This document shows positions 16,017 to 22,750 of a DNA stretch of 50,247 nt, in pieces. The stretch is from Nocardia rosealba (GTDB lineage: Bacteria; Actinomycetota; Actinomycetes; Mycobacteriales; Mycobacteriaceae), in the NCBI RefSeq assembly GCF_020216065.1, contig NZ_JAIWNA010000012.1:1-50247 (forward strand), written 5' to 3'. The notes beneath the pieces were generated by a model. That model searched no databases. It was given only the letters and a program-made list of their open reading frames with translations, and was not told where the DNA came from. How positions within the stretch are numbered: position 1 is the stretch's first letter; every line of letters starts with the position of its first letter. Made by a program: the position numbers and the translations under genes.

Positions 16017-16520
16017 ATGAGCGCACCCGAGAAGGGCACACCCGCCATCGCCCGCACCCGCGCCGGCCGCCAGTCACGCATCGTCGAATTGCTCTCGGCG
16101 CATTCGGTGCGCAGCCAGACCGAACTGGCCGCACTACTGGCCGCCGAGGGCATCGAGACCACCCAGGCCACCCTGTCTCGTGACCTGGACGAACTCGGCG
16201 CGGTGAAGCTGCGGGCCGCCGACGGCGGCGCCGGGGTCTACATCGTCCCCGAGGACGGCAGTCCCGTCCGCGGCGTCACCGGCGGCACCGGCCGCCTGTC
16301 GAAACTGCTGGCCGACCTGCTCGTCTCCACCGATTTCAGCGGCAACCTCGCCGTCCTGCGCACCCCACCCGGCGCCGCCCACTTCCTGGCCAGCGCCCTC
16401 GACCGCGCCGCCCTGCCCTACATCGTCGGCACCATCGCAGGCGACGACACCATCGCCGTCATCGCGCGCGAACCCCTGACCGGCGCCGAACTCGCCGCCA
16501 AGATCGAAAGCCTGGCCTGA
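16017..16520 (+). CDS. argR: Arginine repressor
   Basis: A 167-residue ArgR. The N-terminal winged HTH (about 20-80) has the hallmark TQATLSRDLDELGAVKL, and the C-terminal oligomerisation and arginine-binding domain contains GTIAGDDTIAVI. It forms hexamers that bind ARG boxes when arginine is plentiful. The two near-identical boxes before argC and argG are its expected targets. GGAGGG precedes the ATG at 16017. The gene ends three bases before the end of the convergent aldose-epimerase-like gene, with no hairpin between them. Confidence 0.95.
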   Translation: MSAPEKGTPAIARTRAGRQSRIVELLSAHSVRSQTELAALLAAEGIETTQATLSRDLDELGAVKLRAADGGAGVYIVPEDGSPVRGVTGGTGRLSKLLADLLVSTDFSGNLAVLRTPPGAAHFLASALDRAALPYIVGTIAGDDTIAVIAREPLTGAELAAKIESLA

Positions 16521-16523
16521 GGA

Positions 16524-17324
16524 TCAGTCTTCCGACACCTGCCGCCAGGTCCAGTCGACTCGCACATCGAGAGGGTTGCTCGGTGTGACCATCCTCGGCT
16601 CGGTGTTCAGGCCGTCCGGTGGTCCGGATTGTGCTTCGACCGAGAGGGATTCCTCCGGCAATGTCCACACGACCACGTCGGTGACGGGGCTGCTGATCGT
16701 GAACTCGAGGAATCCCGGCCAGGTGAGGCGGGCACGGACGCCGTCGGGCATGGCGAAGCAGTCGTCCCACGGTGGGGGAGTTGGTGGGATGTGGCGGCCG
16801 GTCGGGAGGTAGTCGGGGCCGCGTTCGTACTGCCAGGCCGGGTGGAAGTCGAGTTCGAGTGGGCCGGTCGCGGGGGCGACGTCGCGCAGGAACCACGGAT
16901 GCCAGCCGCCTTGGGCGGGGAACGGGTCGTGGTCGGTGGTGATGCGCATCGCCAGGGTCAGGCCCGACTCGGTGAGGGTGAAGGTCTGGACGACCGTGCC
17001 CGCGAACGGCCACGGCGCCGTCAACCGGCAACGAAGTATCGCCTCGTTCGCTGTCCTGGAAACGACTTCCCACGCACGGTCGCGGACGGTGCCGTGAATG
17101 CTGTGCGGCGGATTGTCGATCGGCAACTGGTAGGTGCGATCACCCACGGTGAGCTTGCCGTAGCCGAGCCGGCCTGCCCATGGCGCCATCACGAAACACC
17201 CGGTCCCGGGGTCCTGGCGCAGCAGTTCCGTGCCCGCCACGGTGAGGCTGTGGATCGCACCCCCGTCGTCGGGGGCGATGGTGACTGTCGCGGTACCGGC
17301 GCTGAGCCGCACGTCGTCGCTCAT
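16524..17324 (-). CDS. Aldose 1-epimerase-family protein
   Basis: A 266-residue galactose-mutarotase-fold protein. Recognisable pieces are APWAGRLGYGKLTVGD (substrate-entry loop), SIHGTVRDRAW (the conserved HG/R motif), GGWHPWFL (the second catalytic His) and VEAQSGPPDGLN near the C-terminus. Family members interconvert alpha and beta anomers of aldoses or hexose 6-phosphates. Its location between argR and argG is not shared with M. tuberculosis, where those genes adjoin. It lies 57 bp downstream of a set of very small genes on the same strand. Sugar substrate unknown. Confidence 0.85.
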   Translation of the reverse strand: MSDDVRLSAGTATVTIAPDDGGAIHSLTVAGTELLRQDPGTGCFVMAPWAGRLGYGKLTVGDRTYQLPIDNPPHSIHGTVRDRAWEVVSRTANEAILRCRLTAPWPFAGTVVQTFTLTESGLTLAMRITTDHDPFPAQGGWHPWFLRDVAPATGPLELDFHPAWQYERGPDYLPTGRHIPPTPPPWDDCFAMPDGVRARLTWPGFLEFTISSPVTDVVVWTLPEESLSVEAQSGPPDGLNTEPRMVTPSNPLDVRVDWTWRQVSED

Positions 17325-17381
17325 GCCGGGGACACTATCGGCGCGGGCGCGTCATCCGGCGCAGCCCGCGCCGAGCGAACA

Positions 17382-17534
17382 TCAGTTGAACGGGTAGTCC
17401 CCGCCGCCCGCACCACCGTTGTGGCCCGGTGTGGCGACATCGATGATGTCCTGCACCAGCTCGACCACGGCGCGGCCGACATCGAGCACACCGTTGCCGA
17501 GCGTCGAGAATTCCTGCGCGATGTAATGAAGCAT
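17382..17534 (-). CDS. Small protein 1, amphipathic, no signal peptide
   Basis: A 50-residue protein beginning MLHYIAQEFSTLGNGVLDVG and continuing through an amphipathic helix (RAVVELVQDIIDVA) into a Gly-rich tail ending GGGDYPFN. GAGGA lies at a good distance before the ATG. There is no signal peptide and no enzyme motif. Size, acidity and the helix-plus-Gly pattern recall the PorA/PorH channel peptides of corynebacteria, which are exported without a signal sequence and can be O-mycoloylated. That assignment is inference. It lies on the same strand as two even smaller genes just upstream and an aldose-epimerase-like gene downstream. Confidence 0.6.
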   Translation of the reverse strand: MLHYIAQEFSTLGNGVLDVGRAVVELVQDIIDVATPGHNGGAGGGDYPFN

Positions 17535-17581
17535 CTTGTTCGTCCTCACTTCTGGCGGGCCGAATAGTGCTGTCCCAGAGT

Positions 17582-17638
17582 GCCGTACACCGTGTACGGC
17601 GCACTACCCTGCGAGGGTGCTTCCCGATCTCGCACCCT
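17582..17638. other. Palindrome and hairpin between small genes 1 and 2
   Basis: GCCGTACAC-C-GTGTACGGC (17582-17600) is a perfect 9-bp inverted repeat with a single central base, resembling a protein-binding site. AGGGTGC (17614-17620) pairs with GCACCCT (17632-17638) around an 11-nt loop and could terminate the transcript of small gene 2. Both lie in the 136-bp gap upstream of small gene 1, which may therefore have its own regulated promoter. Confidence 0.5.
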
Positions 17639-17670
17639 TCAAACCGCCCGCCGAGCCGGTACGACCGCGT

Positions 17671-17805
17671 TCAGGACGCGAGGAAATTCAGGACGGCCAG
17701 GATCAGTGGTGAGCTGAGGTCGAACAGTACGCGGCCCACGTGCAGGCCGACCGCCGCGCCGGGCTCGTAGTTCTCCATGAGAAATTGCAGGATGGCGTCT
17801 TCCAT
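17671..17805 (-). CDS. Small protein 2, PorA/PorH-like peptide
   Basis: A 44-residue protein. The N-terminus reads MEDAILQFLMENYEPGAAVG, followed by a helix with RVLFDLSSPLILAVLNF. GGAGG precedes the ATG at the normal distance. Residues NYE..G and LFDLS.P are shared with small protein 3, so the two are paralogues. No signal peptide. Corynebacterial PorH has a similar length and an NYExxG stretch, and PorA is likewise about 45 residues, but this is a weak, pattern-level resemblance. The Ser and Thr residues could be mycoloylation sites. It starts 21 bp after the stop of small gene 3 and is very likely co-transcribed with it. Confidence 0.65.
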   Translation of the reverse strand: MEDAILQFLMENYEPGAAVGLHVGRVLFDLSSPLILAVLNFLAS

Positions 17806-17826
17806 GGTGGCCTCCGGTGTCGAGGG

Positions 17827-17967
17827 TCAGGCGAAGAAATCCTGGAGAATGGGGGTGCTCAGGTCGAACAGGGTCTTGCCGACGGTCAGGGCGAAATTCC
17901 CGACGCCGATGACGACGAGCCCGATGAGGTCGTAGTTGGCCTGAGCGAAATCACGTAATTGCTGCAT
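17827..17967 (-). CDS. Small protein 3, paralogue of small protein 2
   Basis: A 46-residue protein: MQQLRDFAQANYDLIGLVVI, a hydrophobic middle, then KTLFDLSTPILQDFFA. GAGGAG lies six bases before the ATG. It shares the NY(D/E) and LFDLS(T/S)P elements with small protein 2. There is no signal peptide. Codon 4 is TTA, a very rare leucine codon in this GC-rich genome. It is the first gene of the small-gene set and is divergent from argG. A function as a cell-wall channel subunit of the PorA/PorH type, perhaps as a two-peptide pore with small protein 2, is a hypothesis. Confidence 0.65.
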   Translation of the reverse strand: MQQLRDFAQANYDLIGLVVIGVGNFALTVGKTLFDLSTPILQDFFA

Positions 17968-18056
17968 GTTTACTCCTCGACCCCGACTGGATGAGTAGCT
18001 ACTGTGACCAGCGTCTCACAGATGGTGTCGGCCGTCGAGGAGTCGCACCCCGGTGA

Positions 18057-18087
18057 TGAATGAGCTTGCATCATCGTGCATAATCAT
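18057..18087 (+). promoter_or_regulatory. ARG box and promoter of argG
   Basis: This block is the same 31-bp sequence as that upstream of argC apart from two bases. The CATAAT hexamer at 18079-18084 predicts transcription from about 18091, giving a leader of roughly 50 nt with AAGGAG before the argG ATG. ArgR bound here should repress argG. The small-gene set on the opposite strand starts 90 bp away, so ArgR could also affect it. Confidence 0.8.
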
Positions 18088-18141
18088 TTGCAGCAACGGC
18101 GCGAGCCGTCCACAGACACCAGTTCAAGGAGCGCAACAAAC

Positions 18142-19344
18142 ATGTCCGATCGCGTCGTACTCGCCTACTCCGGTGGGCTTGACACCTCCGTCGCCATCAG
18201 CTGGATCGCGAAGGAGACCGGTTCCGAGGTCGTGGCCGTCGCCATCGACCTGGGCCAGGGCGGCGAGGACATGAACGTGGTGCGCCAGCGAGCCCTGGAC
18301 TGCGGCGCCGTGGAGGCCATCGTGGTCGACGCGCGCGACGAGTTCGCCGACGAATACTGCCTGCCCACCATCCAGGCCAACGCCATGTACATGGGCCAGT
18401 ACCCGCTGGTCTCGGCCATCAGCCGCCCGCTGATCGTCAAGCACCTCGTCGAGGCCGCCAAGTTCCACAACGCCACCACCGTGTCGCACGGCTGCACCGG
18501 CAAGGGCAACGACCAGGTCCGCTTCGAGGTCGGCATCGGCGCGCTCGCGCCCGATCTGGAGGTCATCGCCCCGGTCCGCGACTACGCCTGGACCCGCGAG
18601 AAGGCCATCGCCTTCGCCGAGGAGAACAAGCTCCCGATCAACGTCACCAAGAAGTCGCCGTTCTCGATCGACCAGAACGTGTGGGGCCGCGCGGTCGAGA
18701 CCGGGTTCCTCGAGGACCTGTGGAACGCGCCGACCAAGGACGTCTACGACTACACCGCCGACCCGACGGTGAACTTCGAGGCCCCCGACGAGGTCATCAT
18801 CACCTTCGACAAGGGTGTGCCGGTCGCGATCGACGGCCGCCAGGTCACCGTGCTGCAGGCCATCGAGGAGATGAACACCCGCGCCGGTCGCCAGGGCGTG
18901 GGCCGCCTCGACATGGTCGAGGACCGCCTCGTCGGCATCAAGAGCCGCGAGATCTACGAGGCACCGGGCGCCATCGCGCTGATCACCGCGCACCAGGCGC
19001 TGGAGAACGTCACCGTCGAGCGCGAGCTGGGCCGGTACAAGCGTCAGGTCGAGCAGCGCTGGGCCGAGCTGGCCTACGACGGCCTGTGGTACTCCCCGCT
19101 CAAGCGTGCACTCGACGCGTTCGTCCAGGACACCCAGCAGAACGTCTCCGGCGACATCCGGATGGTGCTGCACGGCGGTTCCGCCGTGGTCAACGGCCGC
19201 CGCTCCGAGCAGTCGCTCTACGACTTCAACCTGGCCACCTACGACGAGGGCGACACCTTCGACCAGTCCCTGGCCAAGGGCTTCGTCCAGATCCACGGCC
19301 TGTCCTCCAAGGTCGCGGCACGGCGAGACCTCAACCAGAAGTAG
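18142..19344 (+). CDS. argG: Argininosuccinate synthase
   Basis: A 400-residue enzyme joining citrulline and aspartate at the cost of ATP to AMP and PPi. The P-loop AYSGGLDTS is at about 8-16, SHGCTGKGNDQVRFE follows near 115-130, and the length is typical of the short actinobacterial type. The ATG at 18142 follows AAGGAGCG. It has its own ArgR-controlled promoter, as it is separated from argR by 1.6 kb of opposite-strand genes. argH follows after 151 bp containing a strong hairpin. Confidence 0.97.
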   Translation: MSDRVVLAYSGGLDTSVAISWIAKETGSEVVAVAIDLGQGGEDMNVVRQRALDCGAVEAIVVDARDEFADEYCLPTIQANAMYMGQYPLVSAISRPLIVKHLVEAAKFHNATTVSHGCTGKGNDQVRFEVGIGALAPDLEVIAPVRDYAWTREKAIAFAEENKLPINVTKKSPFSIDQNVWGRAVETGFLEDLWNAPTKDVYDYTADPTVNFEAPDEVIITFDKGVPVAIDGRQVTVLQAIEEMNTRAGRQGVGRLDMVEDRLVGIKSREIYEAPGAIALITAHQALENVTVERELGRYKRQVEQRWAELAYDGLWYSPLKRALDAFVQDTQQNVSGDIRMVLHGGSAVVNGRRSEQSLYDFNLATYDEGDTFDQSLAKGFVQIHGLSSKVAARRDLNQK

Positions 19345-19383
19345 TTCAAGGCTCCGACTGATTTCGCGCGAACATGGGTAACT

Positions 19384-19475
19384 CACCGGGTACGCCCAGA
19401 ACCGCTGTGGTCCATGACGTGAGCCCGGTGTAGAACCCAGCGACCTCCCCGCGACCGGCAAAAGTCGCGGGGAGG
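19384..19475 (+). other. Stem-loops between argG and argH
   Basis: CCTCCCCGCGAC (19444-19455) pairs perfectly with GTCGCGGGGAGG (19464-19475) around an 8-nt A-rich loop, ending 20 bases before the argH ATG. An upstream pair, CACCGGG (19384-19390) with CCCGGTG (19424-19430), could form a second structure. The main stem may be an argG terminator or attenuator, or an mRNA-stabilising or translation-tuning element. There is no U-tract. No gene is seen in 19345-19495. Confidence 0.6.
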
Positions 19476-19495
19476 CGGACAGGAGACGGCAGACG

Positions 19496-20917
19496 ATGAC
19501 CGACGGCGGCAGCACGAACACCGGGGCGCTCTGGGGTGGGCGCTTCGCGTCCGGGCCCGCCGAGGCGATGGCGGCGCTGAGCAAGTCGACGCACTTCGAC
19601 TGGGCGCTGGCGCCCTACGACATCCGCGCCTCGCAGGCGCACGCCCGGGTGCTGCACAAGGCGGGGCTGCTGTCCGACGAGGATCTGTCCGGCATGCTGG
19701 CCGGGCTGGACGCGCTGGCCGCCGACGTGGCCTCGGGGGCATTCGGGCCCGCCGATTCCGACGAGGACGTGCACGGCGCGCTGGAGCGGGGGCTGATCGA
19801 GCGGGTCGGTACCGAGCTCGGTGGCAGGCTGCGGGCGGGCCGGTCGCGAAACGACCAGGTGGCCACCCTGTTCCGCATGTGGCTGCGTGACGGTGTGCGT
19901 CGCGTGGCCGCTGGTGTGCTCGACGTGGTCGACGCGCTCGTCGCCCAAGCCGCCGCGCACCCGGACGCGGTGATGCCGGGCAAGACTCACCTGCAGGCCG
20001 CCCAGCCCGTACTGCTGGCCCATCACCTGCTCGCCCACGCGCACCCGCTGCTGCGCGACCTGGAACGCCTGCGCGACTTCGACAAGCGTGCCGCGATCTC
20101 GCCCTACGGTTCGGGCGCGCTCGCCGGCTCCTCGCTCGGTCTCGATCCCGAGCAGATCGCCGCGGAACTGAATTTCACTGCCTCGGCGGCCAATTCGATC
20201 GACGCCACCTCTTCGCGTGACTTCGCCGCGGAGGCTGCGTTCGTCCTCGCCATGATCGGTGTCGACTTGAGCCGCATGGCCGAGGAGATCATCCTCTGGA
20301 GCACACCGGAATTCGGCTACGTCACCCTCGCCGACGCCTGGTCCACCGGCTCGTCGATCATGCCGCAGAAGAAGAACCCCGACGTCTCGGAACTCACCCG
20401 TGGCAAGGCGGGCCGTTTGATCGGCAACCTGACCGGCCTGCTCGCCACCTTGAAAGCCCAACCGCTGGCGTACAACCGGGACCTGCAGGAGGACAAGGAA
20501 CCCCTGTTCGACTCGGTCGCTCAGCTCGAACTGCTGCTGCCCGCCATCGCCGGCCTCGTCGGCACCCTCACCTTCCACACCGACCGCATGGCCGAACTCG
20601 CCCCCGCCGGTTTCACGCTCGCCACCGACATCGCGGAATGGATGGTGCGCCAAGGTGTTCCGTTCCGTGTGGCCCACGAGGCGGCCGGTGCGTGCGTGCG
20701 CGCCGCCGAGGCCCGCGGTGTGGGCCTCGACGAACTCACCGACGAGGAATTCGCCGCGATCGACCCCTCGTTGACCGCCGGTGTGCGCGAAGTACTCACC
20801 GTCCCCGGCTCGATCGCCTCCCGCAACGCGCGTGGTGGCACCGCGGGCGTCCGCGTCGCCGAGCAACTCGACGAGGTTCGCGAGAACGCCGACGAAGCCC
20901 GCGCCTGGCTGAACTGA
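19496..20917 (+). CDS. argH: Argininosuccinate lyase
   Basis: A 473-residue member of the fumarase/aspartase superfamily that splits argininosuccinate into arginine and fumarate. It has the N-terminal LWGGRFASGPAEAM, the Thr/His region PGKTHLQAAQP, and the superfamily signature GSSIMPQKKNPD at about 281-292, whose Ser is the catalytic base. GGAGACGG precedes the ATG at 19496. It completes the arginine pathway and follows argG, as in M. tuberculosis. Confidence 0.97.
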   Translation: MTDGGSTNTGALWGGRFASGPAEAMAALSKSTHFDWALAPYDIRASQAHARVLHKAGLLSDEDLSGMLAGLDALAADVASGAFGPADSDEDVHGALERGLIERVGTELGGRLRAGRSRNDQVATLFRMWLRDGVRRVAAGVLDVVDALVAQAAAHPDAVMPGKTHLQAAQPVLLAHHLLAHAHPLLRDLERLRDFDKRAAISPYGSGALAGSSLGLDPEQIAAELNFTASAANSIDATSSRDFAAEAAFVLAMIGVDLSRMAEEIILWSTPEFGYVTLADAWSTGSSIMPQKKNPDVSELTRGKAGRLIGNLTGLLATLKAQPLAYNRDLQEDKEPLFDSVAQLELLLPAIAGLVGTLTFHTDRMAELAPAGFTLATDIAEWMVRQGVPFRVAHEAAGACVRAAEARGVGLDELTDEEFAAIDPSLTAGVREVLTVPGSIASRNARGGTAGVRVAEQLDEVRENADEARAWLN

Positions 20918-21061
20918 CCAGCCAGCCGCGCAGACATCCCGAGGGCGGCTCGGATCGGTTGCGCGACTGACAGTTCGCCGCCGACCGCGCACCTTCACGC
21001 GGTTCGGATGCGCTGGAGATGTCCCTGACCGGTCGAGCACGGCGCCCGTTAGTCTGCCGCC

Positions 21062-21385
21062 ATGACCCTGCTCTTGCTGGCGCTGGCCATCGCATCCGAG
21101 GTGACCGCGACCGTTTCGCTGAAACTGTCGGAAGGATTCACCAAACCGGCGCCGTCGGTGGTGGTCGTGCTCGGATACGGTGCGGCCTTCTACTTCCTGT
21201 CCCAGGTGTTGAAGCGGGGGATGGGTATCGGTGTCGCGTACGGGATCTGGTCTGCCGTCGGGGTGGCCGCCATCGCCCTGATCGGTGTGCTGTTCCTGGG
21301 TGAGCGGCTGTCACTGGTGCAGGTCGGTGGAATCGGCTTGGTCATTCTCGGCGTGCTGGCACTGGAACTCGGTGGCGCGCATTGA
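21062..21385 (+). CDS. Small multidrug resistance (SMR/EmrE-type) transporter
   Basis: A 107-residue protein with four membrane helices. The essential Glu13 in helix 1 (LAIASEVTATVSLKLSEGF) is the proton and substrate site, and GYGAAFYFLSQVLK, GVAYGIWSAVGVAAIALIG and helix 4 follow as in EmrE and Mmr. It should act as an antiparallel dimer exporting quaternary ammonium or other lipophilic cations against protons, or guanidinium in some subtypes. Single gene, no partner SMR subunit beside it. It ends 33 bp from the end of the convergent ilvA gene. Confidence 0.93.
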   Translation: MTLLLLALAIASEVTATVSLKLSEGFTKPAPSVVVVLGYGAAFYFLSQVLKRGMGIGVAYGIWSAVGVAAIALIGVLFLGERLSLVQVGGIGLVILGVLALELGGAH

Positions 21386-21418
21386 CATCGGACGGCGCCG
21401 ACGCGAATCCCGCTCGGC

Positions 21419-22633
21419 TCACAACTCGGCGCGGACCCGGAATCCCGCGTCGCGCAGTGCGTCCAGCACGTCGTCGCGGTGCGCGGGTCCCCGCATCTCC
21501 ACGGTGAGTGACACCTCCACCTCGTCGACCGCGAGCCACGTCCCGGTCCTCGAGTGGACGACGTCGACCACACTCGCCCCGGCCTTGCCGACCACTCCGA
21601 GTAGCGCGGACAACGCGCCCGGTCGGTCCGAGATGGTCACGCGCATCGCCAGATAGCGCCCGGCCGCGCTCAGACCGTGATTGATCACCCGGGTGAGCAA
21701 CAGTGGGTCGATGTTTCCGCCGGACAGGATCACCACGATCGGCCCCGGCAGGTCACGCAATTCGGGGCCGAGTAAGGCGGCGACCCCCGCCGCACCCGCC
21801 GGTTCGACAATGAGTTTGGCCCGTTCCAGGCACAGCAGCAAGGCCTTGGACAGCGATTCCTCGTCGACGGTGACGATCCGCGACACCAGTTTCGACACAT
21901 GACCGAACGGCACCGCGCCCGGCATCCCCACCGCGATCCCGTCCGCCATCGTCGACATCCGCGACGCCCGAATGGGCGTGCCTGCCCGCAGCGAATCCGG
22001 CCACGCCGCCGCCTCCGCCGCCTGCACACCGATCACGCCCACCTGCGGCGCGAGCTGATTCATCGCGATGGCCACGCCCGCGAGCAACCCGCCGCCGCCG
22101 GTCGGAACCACCACGGTCCGCACGTCCGGCACCTGCTCGAGAATTTCCAGAGCGACACTCGCCTGTCCGGCCACGATGTCGGGATGATCGAACGGATGGA
22201 TCAGCGTAGCTCCGGTTCGCTCCGCGAATTCCTTTGCCGCCACGAGCGATTCGTCGATCGTCTCGCCGACCTGATGCACTTCCGCCCCGTAGGCCCGGGT
22301 GGCGACCAGCTTCGGCAACGACGCCCCGATCGGCATGAACACCGTCGAGGTGATTCCCAGCTCCGCTGCCGACCACGCCACCCCCTGCGCGTGATTGCCC
22401 GCGCTCGCCGCCACCACCCCGCGAGCCCGTTCCGCGGGCGACAGATTCGCGATCCGGTTGTACGCGCCCCGCGGCTTGAACGACCCGGTTCGCTGCAAAT
22501 TCTCACACTTCAACCACACCGGCACCCCGGCCCGTTCCGACAGCACCCGCGACCCGACCACCGGCGTCCGCCGCACCACCGCCCCCACCACCCGCGCCGC
22601 GGCCTCCACCTGCCCGAACTCAACGCTCTCCAT
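21419..22633 (-). CDS. ilvA: Threonine ammonia-lyase (threonine dehydratase)
   Basis: A 404-residue fold-type II PLP enzyme deaminating threonine to 2-oxobutyrate, the first step of isoleucine synthesis. The PLP lysine is Lys53 in RTGSFKPRGAYN, SAGNHAQGVA follows, and PTGGGGLLAG binds the cofactor phosphate. A single C-terminal ACT domain (from about 330, RVTISDRPGALSALLGVVG) replaces the two regulatory repeats of the E. coli biosynthetic form. The ATG at 22633 (MESVEF) is preferred over an extended start at 22687, which would run into the palindromic repeat. Confidence 0.93.
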   Translation of the reverse strand: MESVEFGQVEAAARVVGAVVRRTPVVGSRVLSERAGVPVWLKCENLQRTGSFKPRGAYNRIANLSPAERARGVVAASAGNHAQGVAWSAAELGITSTVFMPIGASLPKLVATRAYGAEVHQVGETIDESLVAAKEFAERTGATLIHPFDHPDIVAGQASVALEILEQVPDVRTVVVPTGGGGLLAGVAIAMNQLAPQVGVIGVQAAEAAAWPDSLRAGTPIRASRMSTMADGIAVGMPGAVPFGHVSKLVSRIVTVDEESLSKALLLCLERAKLIVEPAGAAGVAALLGPELRDLPGPIVVILSGGNIDPLLLTRVINHGLSAAGRYLAMRVTISDRPGALSALLGVVGKAGASVVDVVHSRTGTWLAVDEVEVSLTVEMRGPAHRDDVLDALRDAGFRVRAEL

Positions 22634-22677
22634 CGCCCCATCGTGCCAGCCGCCGCCTCCCCACGGACCTGGACGCG

Positions 22678-22740
22678 CGATCACCACGCTCTGGTGGCGT
22701 TTGCCACTCGGGCGATGCCGCCACCGAAGCGTGGTGATCG
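22678..22740. repeat. Copy B of the palindromic intergenic repeat
   Basis: CGATCACCACGCT (22678-22690) pairs with AGCGTGGTGATCG (22728-22740), a perfect 13-bp stem. The arms are the same as in copy A (1709-1767), and the internal CTGGTRGCG and GCCGCCACC segments are also shared, while the loop differs. It lies between the ilvA start and the end of the serine-hydrolase gene. Confidence 0.75.
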
Positions 22741-22750
22741 ACTGACCGGG

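Noticed and set aside
22634..22687. An upstream start for threonine dehydratase at 22687
   Set aside because: The extra residues are Gly/Trp/Pro-rich and encoded within the palindromic repeat; family proteins begin near the ATG at 22633.
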